From Bacteroides stercorirosoris (GTDB taxonomy: Bacteria > Bacteroidota > Bacteroidia > Bacteroidales > Bacteroidaceae): DNA of 64,000 bases. This document shows, one piece after another, positions 10,222 through 18,438 of this stretch (position 1 is the stretch's first letter; the number at the start of each line of letters is the position of its first letter). The stretch spans positions 248,001 through 312,000 of the forward strand of contig NZ_FQZN01000001.1 of NCBI RefSeq assembly GCF_900142015.1, in the 5' to 3' direction. Made by a program: the position numbers and the translations under genes. Under the pieces are notes generated by a model. That model saw only the letters and a program-made list of their open reading frames with translations, was not told the origin of the DNA and searched no databases.

Positions 10222-10270
10222 ATTTGCCGCAAAACGTATGAAACGCCACGTCTCTACTTTTGCGGCAAAT
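10222..10270 (+). promoter_or_regulatory. Promoter overlapped by a perfect 13-bp inverted repeat
   Basis: ATTTGCCGCAAAA (10222-10234) and TTTTGCGGCAAAT (10258-10270) are exact reverse complements, 23 bp apart. The right arm overlaps the -7 box TACTTTTG (10255-10262) and the expected transcript start of the TonB-dependent receptor gene. This is the geometry of an operator, though a DNA or RNA hairpin is an alternative. Confidence 0.55.
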
Positions 10271-10292
10271 TAATCAACGAATGACAACAGGT

Positions 10293-13109
10293 ATGAAACA
10301 CATTGTTAAAGTATTCACGCTCTTATTCTTATTTCTAACAGTCGGCAGCACGGCAAAAGCCGACGAGAAAGTAAACGTAGTGAAACAGGGCACCGTACGC
10401 GGCCGCATCATTGATGCCACAAAACAAACCCTTCCGGGTGCCTCCATCTACATCGAGAAACTGCATGCCGGAGTGACGAGCGACGTCAATGGCTTCTACA
10501 CTTTCCCCAATCTGGAACCGGGGACGTATACCGTAAAAGTAAGTTATGTGGGCTATTCACCCGTAGAACTGAAAATAACCATTCCCGAAGGACGCACTTT
10601 AGAAAAAGACGTAGTGATGAATGAAGGAGTGGAACTACAGGAAGTAGTGGTAGGCGGCGCCTTTCAGGGACAACGCCGCGCCGTCAATTCGCAGAAGAAC
10701 AGCCTCGGCATCAAGAATGTAGTGTCTGCCGACCAGGTAGGCAAGTTCCCCGACTCCAACATAGGTGATGCACTGAAACGCATCTCGGGTATCAACGTAC
10801 AGTACGACCAGGGTGAAGCCCGCTTCGGACAAGTACGCGGCACCTCTGCCGACATGAGTTCCGTCACTATCAACGGCAACCGCGTTCCTTCTGCCGAAGG
10901 TGATACGCGCAACGTGCAACTGGACCTCATCCCGGCAGATATGATACAGACCATCGAAGTGAACAAAGTAGTCACCCCAGATATGGATGCCGACGCCATC
11001 GGTGGTTCCATCAATCTGATTACGAAGAACTCTCCTTATAAACGCTTCATCAGTGCCACCGCCGGAACAGGCTACAACTGGATTAGCGACAAAGCACAAC
11101 TGAACCTGGGTTTCACCTATGGTGACCGCTTCTTCAACGACAAACTGGGACTCATTCTTTCCGCTTCCTATCAGAACTCCCCCTCCGGCTCGGATGACAT
11201 CGAATTTGTATGGGACAAGGACGTAGAAACCGGAGAACTTTGCATCACCGACTATCAGGTGCGCCAATACTACGTCACCCGCGAACGCCAAAGCTACTCC
11301 GCCGCACTGGACTGGAACATCAACGAAAACCACAAGCTGACTTTCAAAGGCATCTTCAACAACCGCAACGACTGGGAAAACCGTTACCGCCTCAACGTGA
11401 AAGGTATCAATCTGGAAGAAGACGACAATGGCAACGAATATTGTTCCATCAACAACAAAGGCGCCGTGCGCGTGCAGACCAAAGGCGGCACACCCGACAA
11501 CCGCAACGCCCGTCTGGAACGTCAGCGCACGATGGACTTCACCCTCGGCGGCGAGCACCTCTTCGGCAAACTGGATACAAAGTGGAGCGTCAACTACGCC
11601 AAAGCCAGCGAAGAACGTCCCAATGAACGCTACATCGACTATCAACTGAAGAAACAGAAGTTCACAATGGATTTGAGCGATGAGCGCAAGCCGTTGCTTA
11701 CTCCGCAGGAAGGTTCGGCTATGTATCTGAACGACGATTTCAGCCTGAAAGAGGTGACGGAGCAACAGGAAGATATTCAAGAGAAGGACTTCAAGTTCAA
11801 GCTCGATTTCAGCTTGCCGCTCACAAAAGGAAAGTTCGGCAATCATCTGCGCTTCGGAACCAAGGTGGTGCATAAGACTAAAGATAAAGAGATTGATTTC
11901 TACGAATACACCCCGCTGGATGAAGACGGTTTCGACAAAGCCAGTCTGGCGGCTGCCGTAGACCAGAACCGGGACGGATACATGCCGGGCAAGCAATATA
12001 AAGCCGGTAGCTTCATAAGCAAGGAGTATCTGGGAGAACTTGACTTGAACAATGCAAGTCTGTTTGAAAAGAACCAGGTGCAGGAAGAGCTTGCCACCAA
12101 CTTCAACGCCAAAGAAACCGTTGCGGCAGGTTATCTGCGTTTCGACCAGAAACTGGGTGAGAAGTGGGACTTGATGCTGGGCCTGCGTCTGGAGAATACA
12201 CATGTGAAATATTCGGGTAGCCAGTATGATGCGGACGAAGACAAGACCACCCGCACAGCCTACGAGTCGGACAGTTATCTGAATGTGCTTCCTTCCGTTC
12301 TTGTGAAGTATGATGTAAACGATGACTTCAAGGTGCGTGCCTCGTTCACCAATACAATTGCACGACCTAAGTATGCGGCCTTGGCACCGAATATTACGAT
12401 TAAGCGTAGCGACAACTCCATCTCTTTGGGTAATCCGGGCCTGAAACCCACCATTTCTTATAACTTCGACCTGAGCGGTGAGTATTACTTCAAGAGCATC
12501 GGTCTTGTCAGTGCCGGTGTCTTCTACAAGAAAATCAATGATTTCATCGTAGACCAGACTATGCGCAACTACAATTACAACGGAACCACGTATACCAAGT
12601 TCAGCCAGCCGCGCAACTCGGGCAACGCCGACCTGCTGGGTGTGGAGGTAGCTTATCAGCGCGACTTCAGTTTCATAGCCCCGGCCTTGAAATGCATCGG
12701 CTTCTACGGAACATACACTTACTCTTACTCCCGCGTGGATAACTTCAACTTCGAGGGACGTGAGAATGAAAGCGGTCTGCGCCTGCCGGGTTCTCCGGAG
12801 CACACGGCCAATGCTTCGCTCTTCTTTGAGAAATCCGGCGTGAGCCTCCGCCTTTCTTACAACTATGCATCGGCATTTATCGACGAGATGGGAGCGGATA
12901 AGTTCTACGACCGCTATTACGACGCAGTGAATTATATGGATGCCAACGCCAGCTATACTTTCGGAAAGAAACTGAAAACAACGTTCTATGCCGAAGCCAC
13001 CAATTTGCTGAACCAGCCCTTGCGATACTATCAAGGAACGAAGGAGCGGACGATGCAGAGCGAACATTACGGAGTGAAAGTGAATGCAGGTGTGAAAATC
13101 AACTTCTAA
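10293..13109 (+). CDS. TonB-dependent receptor with N-terminal carboxypeptidase-regulatory domain
   Basis: Outer-membrane active transporter of about 938 residues, not of the SusC subclass. The start at 10293 (MKHIVKVFTLLFLFL) gives a clean signal peptide; ATG 10281 is also possible, while TTG 10260 overlaps the -7 box and is excluded. A carboxypeptidase-like domain (RGRIIDATKQTLPGASIYI) precedes a TonB-box region (LQEVVVGG), a plug with ALKRISGINVQYDQGE and TINGNRVPS, then a barrel ending VKVNAGVKINF. It is the CirA/FhuE-like class often annotated TonB-dependent receptor. It lies 19 bp before a phosphatase gene, suggesting import linked to a phosphorylated ligand. Confidence 0.92.
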   Translation: MKHIVKVFTLLFLFLTVGSTAKADEKVNVVKQGTVRGRIIDATKQTLPGASIYIEKLHAGVTSDVNGFYTFPNLEPGTYTVKVSYVGYSPVELKITIPEGRTLEKDVVMNEGVELQEVVVGGAFQGQRRAVNSQKNSLGIKNVVSADQVGKFPDSNIGDALKRISGINVQYDQGEARFGQVRGTSADMSSVTINGNRVPSAEGDTRNVQLDLIPADMIQTIEVNKVVTPDMDADAIGGSINLITKNSPYKRFISATAGTGYNWISDKAQLNLGFTYGDRFFNDKLGLILSASYQNSPSGSDDIEFVWDKDVETGELCITDYQVRQYYVTRERQSYSAALDWNINENHKLTFKGIFNNRNDWENRYRLNVKGINLEEDDNGNEYCSINNKGAVRVQTKGGTPDNRNARLERQRTMDFTLGGEHLFGKLDTKWSVNYAKASEERPNERYIDYQLKKQKFTMDLSDERKPLLTPQEGSAMYLNDDFSLKEVTEQQEDIQEKDFKFKLDFSLPLTKGKFGNHLRFGTKVVHKTKDKEIDFYEYTPLDEDGFDKASLAAAVDQNRDGYMPGKQYKAGSFISKEYLGELDLNNASLFEKNQVQEELATNFNAKETVAAGYLRFDQKLGEKWDLMLGLRLENTHVKYSGSQYDADEDKTTRTAYESDSYLNVLPSVLVKYDVNDDFKVRASFTNTIARPKYAALAPNITIKRSDNSISLGNPGLKPTISYNFDLSGEYYFKSIGLVSAGVFYKKINDFIVDQTMRNYNYNGTTYTKFSQPRNSGNADLLGVEVAYQRDFSFIAPALKCIGFYGTYTYSYSRVDNFNFEGRENESGLRLPGSPEHTANASLFFEKSGVSLRLSYNYASAFIDEMGADKFYDRYYDAVNYMDANASYTFGKKLKTTFYAEATNLLNQPLRYYQGTKERTMQSEHYGVKVNAGVKINF

Positions 13110-13128
13110 CAATCAAATCAATATAATA

Positions 13129-14061
13129 ATGAAAAAAGTATTCTTTCTCCTTTTAGTTGTCCTCCTCAGCAACTGGGCAACCGCACAGATAACGGATTAT
13201 TCCATCTTCGACAAGAAATTCAACTTCTACGTCGCCAACGACCTCGGCCGCAATGGCTATTACGACCAGAAGCCCATAGCCGAACTGATGGGAACCATAG
13301 CCGAAGAAGTCGGTCCCGAATTCGTAGTCGCCACCGGAGACATCCACCATTTTGAAGGCGTACGCAGCGTGAACGACCCTCTGTGGATGACCAACTACGA
13401 GCTCATCTACTCCCACCCGGAACTGATGATAGACTGGTTTCCCGTACTTGGCAACCACGAATACCGCGGCAACACGCAAGCCGTAATGGACTACACCAAC
13501 GTCAGCCGCCGCTGGACCATGCCCGCCCGCTACTATACCAAAGCATTCGAAGACGACGGCATCACCCTCCGCATCGTCTGGGTGGACACCGCCCCCATGA
13601 TGGACAAATACCGCAACGACTCCGCCACCTATCCCGACGCCCGCAAGCAGGACTTACAGCAACAACTCGCCTGGATAGACTCCGTACTGACCGCCGCAAA
13701 AGAAGACTGGGTCATCGTTGCCGGACACCACCCCATCTACGCCGAAACTCCGAAGGACGACAGCGAACGCCTGGATATGCAAGCCCGCCTCGACCCGATA
13801 CTCCGCAAGCATAAAGTAGATATGTACGTCTGCGGACATATCCACAACTTCCAGCACATCCGCAAGGCGGGAAGCAATATTGATTACATCGTCAACTCCT
13901 CCGGCTCCCTCTCCCGCAAAGTGAAACCCACGGAAGGAACAGTGTTTTGCAGTCCGGAACCGGGTTTCTCCATCATTTCGGCAGACAAGAAGGAACTGAC
14001 GTTGCGGATGATTGACAAGAAAGGGAATGTGCTGCATACCGTGACACGCACCTCACGGTAA
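13129..14061 (+). CDS. Secreted calcineurin-like metallophosphoesterase (purple acid phosphatase type)
   Basis: 310-residue exported phosphatase; the signal peptide ends near TAQ. Metallophosphoesterase motifs occur in order: NDLGRNG (DxG-like), ATGDIHH (GDxH-like), VLGNHEY (GNHE), VAGHHPIY and VCGHIHNFQ (GHxH). They coordinate a dinuclear metal centre in this family. Short length and motif order resemble tartrate-resistant acid phosphatase-type enzymes. It is co-transcribed with the TonB-dependent receptor 19 bp upstream, so it probably dephosphorylates the ligand or releases phosphate in the periplasm. Substrate is not deducible. Confidence 0.9.
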   Translation: MKKVFFLLLVVLLSNWATAQITDYSIFDKKFNFYVANDLGRNGYYDQKPIAELMGTIAEEVGPEFVVATGDIHHFEGVRSVNDPLWMTNYELIYSHPELMIDWFPVLGNHEYRGNTQAVMDYTNVSRRWTMPARYYTKAFEDDGITLRIVWVDTAPMMDKYRNDSATYPDARKQDLQQQLAWIDSVLTAAKEDWVIVAGHHPIYAETPKDDSERLDMQARLDPILRKHKVDMYVCGHIHNFQHIRKAGSNIDYIVNSSGSLSRKVKPTEGTVFCSPEPGFSIISADKKELTLRMIDKKGNVLHTVTRTSR

Positions 14062-14125
14062 TTCCTTTTTTACTATCCGACGCAAAATACACAGTGAAGA
14101 GAAGAGAGTATATCGCTAAAAATAA

Positions 14126-14133
14126 TACCTTTG
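14126..14133 (+). promoter_or_regulatory. -7 promoter box upstream of lipoprotein gene
   Basis: TACCTTTG fits TAnnTTTG and puts the transcript start near 14140. This favours the start codon at 14158 and excludes the in-frame TTG at 14131. Confidence 0.55.
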
Positions 14134-14157
14134 TATCGTTCAAACATAAAAAACGCT

Positions 14158-15447
14158 ATGAAGAAGATATACCTCTTCCTGTTATTCGGCCTGCTGCTTG
14201 CGGCCTGTGCAAAAGATGACGACAAACAGCCCATCTTAGTAACCGACATCGTAATGCCTGCCGCAGGCACCGTATTCAATCCCGGAGATAAAGTAACCAT
14301 CAAAGCGCAAGGCTTCCAGCTTGATGACGATGTCATGTTCGAAATCTATTGGCCGCTTCCCGACGAGCCCGCACTCAACTATCAGGGACATGCCCGTGGC
14401 GTATTGCCCGTCATGTTGGAACAGACTGCCACAAGCATCACCTTCCTGGCACCCGGGCACTATCCCGCTTCAACTACCAAAATACTTCTGCGCCGCGCCG
14501 GCGACATAATGACGCTTGGCGAAATCGCAGTCTCCAACGGCCAGGCGCCCGAAGAGTTCCAACTCTACGGCATCACCAACTCCCATTCCGACACGGGCTA
14601 TAAAAACTGCATCCAACACGTAGACCTCGCCAAAGCGAACCCAACGGACATCGTGGAACTGGCAGAAGACCAGAAAGACTTCTCCTGCGTAGTGAACGCC
14701 CCCGAAAGCCAACGTCTCTGCGGAATACAAACGAAGGACGGAATCCGCAAGGTATACTGTTACGACCTCTCCATGCGCTACTGGCAGGATACGGGACTTG
14801 AAAACATATTAACCCTTTGCAACAATACCGATGGCTCCATAACAGCCGTGAGGCAGATATCTCCCAATGAAGTGGTGTTCGCATCCGTCACAACCTCGGG
14901 TTACACCCGAAGCCAGATGCCCCCCATGGCTCACCGCTACGAACTACCTGCAACCATAAAGCCCGAAGCCTTGACACGCTACCCCGGCGTACAGAGCGGC
15001 GCCAGTCAGCTATTGCTCTCAGCCGATAACGGCAACAACAGCTTTGCGCCCGTCGTACTAGATTTACAAAGTAGCAAAGTACATGTCGGCGAGCAGATAC
15101 AGGCCACCGCACTCATTCCCTTCTGGACAATAACCGATAAAAAAGATAACGGAACCACCAAGTACGTGCGCACCGGAGGATACGTCATAGTGAAAACCGA
15201 CGGTCAGACCGAACTGCGCCTGTGGGACCAGACTACGTTGACCCTGAAAGAACCATTTGCCACATTCCCCAACCCGGCACGTTCCATAACCATGCTCGCT
15301 GAAGATACAGAGACACTGAAGCTCTACGTATTGTTCGACACTAACCGGGGCGGCAGGCTGATTTATGCATACGATTTAGTAAGTAAAGACTGGCAATCGG
15401 TTCCCGGCAGCGGCTATCCCTATTCGGAGATTGTGATGGCACGGTAA
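14158..15447 (+). CDS. Lipoprotein of unknown function with Ig-like and propeller-like regions
   Basis: 429-residue predicted lipoprotein: MKKIYLFLLFGLLLAACAKDD has a lipobox with Cys near residue 17. Residues about 25-115 look like an Ig/IPT-type beta-sandwich (VTDIVMPAAGTVFNPGDKVTI, with the ending TKILLRRAGD). The rest has repeated short beta-strands such as VYCYDLSMRYWQDTG and LIYAYDLVSKDWQSV, which resemble Kelch/beta-propeller blades. It follows the receptor-phosphatase pair by 96 bp, has its own -7 box, and may be the surface partner of that system. I do not recognise a named family. Confidence 0.75.
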   Translation: MKKIYLFLLFGLLLAACAKDDDKQPILVTDIVMPAAGTVFNPGDKVTIKAQGFQLDDDVMFEIYWPLPDEPALNYQGHARGVLPVMLEQTATSITFLAPGHYPASTTKILLRRAGDIMTLGEIAVSNGQAPEEFQLYGITNSHSDTGYKNCIQHVDLAKANPTDIVELAEDQKDFSCVVNAPESQRLCGIQTKDGIRKVYCYDLSMRYWQDTGLENILTLCNNTDGSITAVRQISPNEVVFASVTTSGYTRSQMPPMAHRYELPATIKPEALTRYPGVQSGASQLLLSADNGNNSFAPVVLDLQSSKVHVGEQIQATALIPFWTITDKKDNGTTKYVRTGGYVIVKTDGQTELRLWDQTTLTLKEPFATFPNPARSITMLAEDTETLKLYVLFDTNRGGRLIYAYDLVSKDWQSVPGSGYPYSEIVMAR

Positions 15448-15454
15448 AGCAAGA

Positions 15455-15490
15455 AGAGACATCCCTTCTTTACTGAAAAATGATGTCTCT
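15455..15490 (+). terminator. Stem-loop after the receptor-phosphatase-lipoprotein unit
   Basis: AGAGACATC (15455-15463) pairs with GATGTCTCT (15482-15490), an 18-base loop between. Only a weak T-rich tail follows, so termination is probable but not certain. Confidence 0.45.
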
Positions 15491-15655
15491 ATTGTCGGCT
15501 TTCTTCTTGATATGCCTTTCGGATCGACATTTGCAACCTTTGCCGGACTACTGAAGTATGGCATCTTGTTGATGCTTACGATTAGTGCTTTTTGATCATA
15601 TTTCCAAGCCATTCATATATAAGAGTTTGCAGTTTCCCACCGGCAGGGAACTGCC

Positions 15656-15787
15656 GTTCCCGCCCCAAGGAACAACCGTTCCAATTAAGAGAAACAGTCG
15701 TTCCAATTAAGAGAGACTCTTGTTCCCATTAAGAGAAACTGCCGTTCCCATTAAGGGGAACGACAGTTCCCACGGTAGGGAACGGGA
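15656..15787. repeat. Six-copy 22-bp tandem repeat array (GTTCC units)
   Basis: GTTCC recurs at 15656, 15678, 15700, 15722, 15744 and 15766, exactly every 22 bp. Units have the form GTTCCCATTAAGAGAAACtg and diverge by a few bases. Several junctions form small dyads such as GGGAAC-TGCC-GTTCCC and GGAAC-gaca-GTTCC. A seventh, one-base-shifted copy starts near 15632. 22 is not a multiple of 3 and no reading frame crosses it, so it is non-coding. Confidence 0.85.
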
Positions 15788-15817
15788 AGCCGCATGGTGA
15801 TTTATCTTGCCCGGAAG

Positions 15818-15905
15818 GCTACACTATTTGCTCAAAAGGGTGTAGTTATCCGCCCAAAAAGGTGTAGCTATCTGCTCTAAAGGGTGTAGTCTTGTGATAT
15901 GAAAG
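15818..15905. repeat. Second 22-bp tandem array (GTGTAG units)
   Basis: GTGTAG starts at 15840, 15862 and 15884; a divergent first unit (GCTACACTATTTGCTCAAAA) starts at 15818. The period is again exactly 22 bp, with an unrelated unit sequence and a different phase from the GTTCC array 31 bp upstream. The rest of the gap to 16383 holds only the possible relic described next. Confidence 0.75.
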
Positions 15906-15979
15906 GGCGTTTTCCGGTAAAATGAAGGTGAGAATCTTCCTTTGAGAGCTGTTTTATCCGCCATTTACAAGGTTCTTCT

Positions 15980-16219
15980 CTATTCTTTCGCAGGAGCTGT
16001 TTGATACGAGTCACCCTTTTTACGAAACAATTTGATTGGTTCTATCAGTACAACGCATACAAATAAGTCCAGAACCAAGTCAATAGCTTTCTTTCCAAAC
16101 ATTTGCGATATCATTTCCTTGCATTCTTTCCTACTATCATCGGGACGGTCGGCAGATTTTCAATTCAGACCGTTCGCCCCGTCTTTCCACATGAAACGAG
16201 CAATGACAATAATATTCAT
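15980..16219 (-). pseudogene. Possible small gene broken by an in-frame TGA
   Basis: Read from 16219 the frame gives MNIIVIARFMWKDGANGLN, a TGA at 16162-16160, then about 59 more codons to TAG, including IDLVLDLFVCVVLIEPIKLF, a likely membrane helix followed by a basic tail. The even protein-like composition on both sides of the stop suggests a nonsense-inactivated small gene. A re-start at a downstream ATG (16102 or 16114) making a roughly 40-residue peptide is also possible. No family or promoter recognised. Confidence 0.3.
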
Positions 16220-16383
16220 AATAAAGCAATAAGATTAACGGACTTAAGTGCATACTTATAGAACAATGATTTCATTTAAATATATTGCAACTACTCAGAC
16301 TGCCTGTCATCGAAAGAGTACTTATTGTACCGGATTCGGTACAATTAAAAGTAGAGGCTCGTAAACTGAGTTCGATAAGAAAA

Positions 16384-18186
16384 TTACTTCTTCCCTCGCA
16401 AATCATCCTTCGGTATCGTCGTCTCACTACCGTCGCGCGTAGCGATATAGTGCGGCGACATAATCTCGATGCCCTCTTCGTTGAAGCGGTCCTGTATATT
16501 CTGATGCAGGTCGGAGTAAACCTGTGCCAACTGGTTGGCATCCTTTATATAAGCATTCACCTGATAGACCGGATAATAATCCTGTAGAGACGTTTCCAGT
16601 ACAAACGGGCGCGGGTCGTCCACTACACCGGGGGTATTCAACGCGGCCTCAATCAGAAGTTGATGTGTTTTCCGCCAGGGTACATCGTATCCTATGCTGA
16701 CCTCCGAATGGATAATCAACCCGTAATCGCGTGCCGACTGACTGAAATTCACCGTATGCGAAGACATGATGAAAGAGTTCGGGATGGTCACGACTTCATT
16801 CTTCGGTGTACGGATGCGCGTCACCAACGGAGTCTTCTCTATTACATTTCCCGTAGTGTCATTCAGCTTGATGCGGTCGCCCAACTTGAACGGACGCATA
16901 TACGTAATCACCAGTCCCGCTATGATATTCCCGATCACCGTACTCGAACCCAGCGAAACAATCAAGCCGACAAAGACCGATATCCCCTGGAAAACGCCCG
17001 ACTTGGAACCCGGCAGATAGGGATAAATCATTGCAATCATAAACGCATAAAGCAGGAAGCGCACAATGTGGAACGTCGGCATAGCCCAATCGGCATAGAA
17101 ACCGCCTATCTTCAACCGCTCCGACTGTATCTCACTGGCAAGATAGCGCACCAGCCTCACCAGATACTTCACGGCAAGCCATATCACAAAGATGGTGAAC
17201 AGATTGGGAATATATTCCACTATGCCCAGGAAGATACTTTTTATAGGGTCCCATATATACGAGAACAACTTATAGGCAAGGTCTTTGGTCTGAGGAAATA
17301 TGGAGAAAAGCAGCGGCACCGTCAGCACCAATTGAAGCAGCATCACCGCATATCGCAACAGGTTTGCCAGGAAAACAAGCAGATTCACCTGCTTCTGTGT
17401 ATCCAGCAATTCATAGTCCTGAATGGAGATAGGCTTCAGTTTGGTATCTTTCAACCGCTGAATACGGACTTTCAGCTTATTGAACAGCCAGATGGTGAGT
17501 TTAAACAGCAGATACTGGCCGACAATGACAAGAATAAAATAGAGAATACGTTTGCCAAGCTGCCACAGACTATGCTCGTCTTTCATCACTTTGAGCTTAT
17601 CCACTACCACCTTCCGCTTGGCAACGGCCAGTTCATCGCGCGTGCAGCCTTCCCACAATCCGTCCTGGTCGGTGAATGAAGTCAGCACCTTATTTCCATA
17701 CATCAGGTCGGTAACAATATCGCTGCGATCTATATACACCGAATCCGGTCGTAGGTTGAACTGCTTGCCCAGTTCCGTAATGGCCGCCGCGTTCATCTTG
17801 GCACGCTGCTGGGGAGTGTGCCCGCCACGCTTGACAAACAGGTAATACAGCGTATCACCTTCCACCACCACGGGAACACCCGGAGTCACTCTCCGGAGTG
17901 AGTCGATGCGCTGGCGTTGCTGTGCCAGCTTAAGGGAATCCGCCGCATCATACTTCAGCTTCATCTGCTCGATCTCCATCCTGAGATTGGCTTCACTCAG
18001 CCGCGCAGCTTCCAGTTCCTGCCGTATCTTCAGCTTATACACCGAATCGGTATCTGATTTGAGAGGTGCAACCGCCCCTAACGTATCTTCATTAAAAATA
18101 TCCCTTACCTTCTCCACCAACTGGGCAGATACCCCACACACGGGCAGAAGCAACAGACAGATGCATATTGCGCTAATTCTTTTCAT
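16384..18186 (-). CDS. MscS-family mechanosensitive ion channel
   Basis: 600-residue inner-membrane channel that opens under membrane tension to relieve hypo-osmotic shock. A signal peptide (ends VSAQ) leads to a periplasmic helical region of about 190 residues with coiled-coil character. Several membrane segments follow at about 210-400. The MscS core has FVGLIVSLGSSTVIGNIIAG (pore helix) and RPFKLGDRIKL (beta domain), then a cytoplasmic vestibule region with TPLVTRIRTPKNEVVTIPNS. The extended N-terminus places it among larger MscS homologues. Transcribed divergently from the antiporter gene. Confidence 0.92.
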   Translation of the reverse strand: MKRISAICICLLLLPVCGVSAQLVEKVRDIFNEDTLGAVAPLKSDTDSVYKLKIRQELEAARLSEANLRMEIEQMKLKYDAADSLKLAQQRQRIDSLRRVTPGVPVVVEGDTLYYLFVKRGGHTPQQRAKMNAAAITELGKQFNLRPDSVYIDRSDIVTDLMYGNKVLTSFTDQDGLWEGCTRDELAVAKRKVVVDKLKVMKDEHSLWQLGKRILYFILVIVGQYLLFKLTIWLFNKLKVRIQRLKDTKLKPISIQDYELLDTQKQVNLLVFLANLLRYAVMLLQLVLTVPLLFSIFPQTKDLAYKLFSYIWDPIKSIFLGIVEYIPNLFTIFVIWLAVKYLVRLVRYLASEIQSERLKIGGFYADWAMPTFHIVRFLLYAFMIAMIYPYLPGSKSGVFQGISVFVGLIVSLGSSTVIGNIIAGLVITYMRPFKLGDRIKLNDTTGNVIEKTPLVTRIRTPKNEVVTIPNSFIMSSHTVNFSQSARDYGLIIHSEVSIGYDVPWRKTHQLLIEAALNTPGVVDDPRPFVLETSLQDYYPVYQVNAYIKDANQLAQVYSDLHQNIQDRFNEEGIEIMSPHYIATRDGSETTIPKDDLRGKK

Positions 18187-18240
18187 AAATACTCAATAAT
18201 ACTCAATTAAAATCAGTTTGCACTATCATAACTGTAGTAT

Positions 18241-18338
18241 CCGTCATCCTGAACGTAGCCGAAGGAGCTACTCTCCCGGCACAAGGCTGCGTTATACAAG
18301 TAGGAGAAGATATCCTTCGGCTACGCTCAGGATGACAG
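18241..18338. repeat. REP-like inverted repeat between divergent genes
   Basis: The arms at 18241-18268 and 18311-18338 are near-perfect reverse complements built on GTCATCCTGAgCGTAGCCGA, about 42 bp apart. Palindromic intergenic repeats of this type occur dispersed in many genomes. It lies in the shared upstream region of mscS (minus) and the antiporter gene (plus). The rest of the 250-bp gap holds only the antiporter promoter. Confidence 0.7.
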
Positions 18339-18412
18339 CTACTCCGGACCTTAAGTTTAATTAAAGCGCCAAACATACGGAATGTTTTTCACTTTTCATG
18401 AAAGGAATTAAT

Positions 18413-18420
18413 TATATTTG
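18413..18420 (+). promoter_or_regulatory. -7 promoter box of antiporter gene
   Basis: TATATTTG, followed by C, is a textbook Bacteroides -7 box. Transcription would start near 18427, which supports the ATG at 18439 and excludes the in-frame TTG at 18418. Confidence 0.7.
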
Positions 18421-18438
18421 CACACAAATCAGAAATTT

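Noticed and set aside
10222..10270. Invertible promoter switch
   Set aside because: The inverted repeats overlap the promoter box itself and flank only 23 bp, unlike Bacteroides invertons that flank a whole promoter; no invertase gene nearby.
10635..13112. 825-residue open frame antisense to the TonB-dependent receptor gene
   Set aside because: It mirrors the receptor gene exactly, has no signal or family motifs, and arises from the GC-rich codon bias on the coding strand.
15656..15905. CRISPR array
   Set aside because: The 22-bp units are directly tandem with no spacers, and no cas genes occur in the window.
16032..16232. 66-residue plus-strand frame in the gap before mscS
   Set aside because: It is the complement of the more protein-like minus-strand relic and lacks start signals.
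16660..17679. 339-residue plus-strand frame opposite the MscS gene
   Set aside because: Composition is rich in His/Gln/Arg as expected for an antisense shadow; the MscS frame has clear family motifs.
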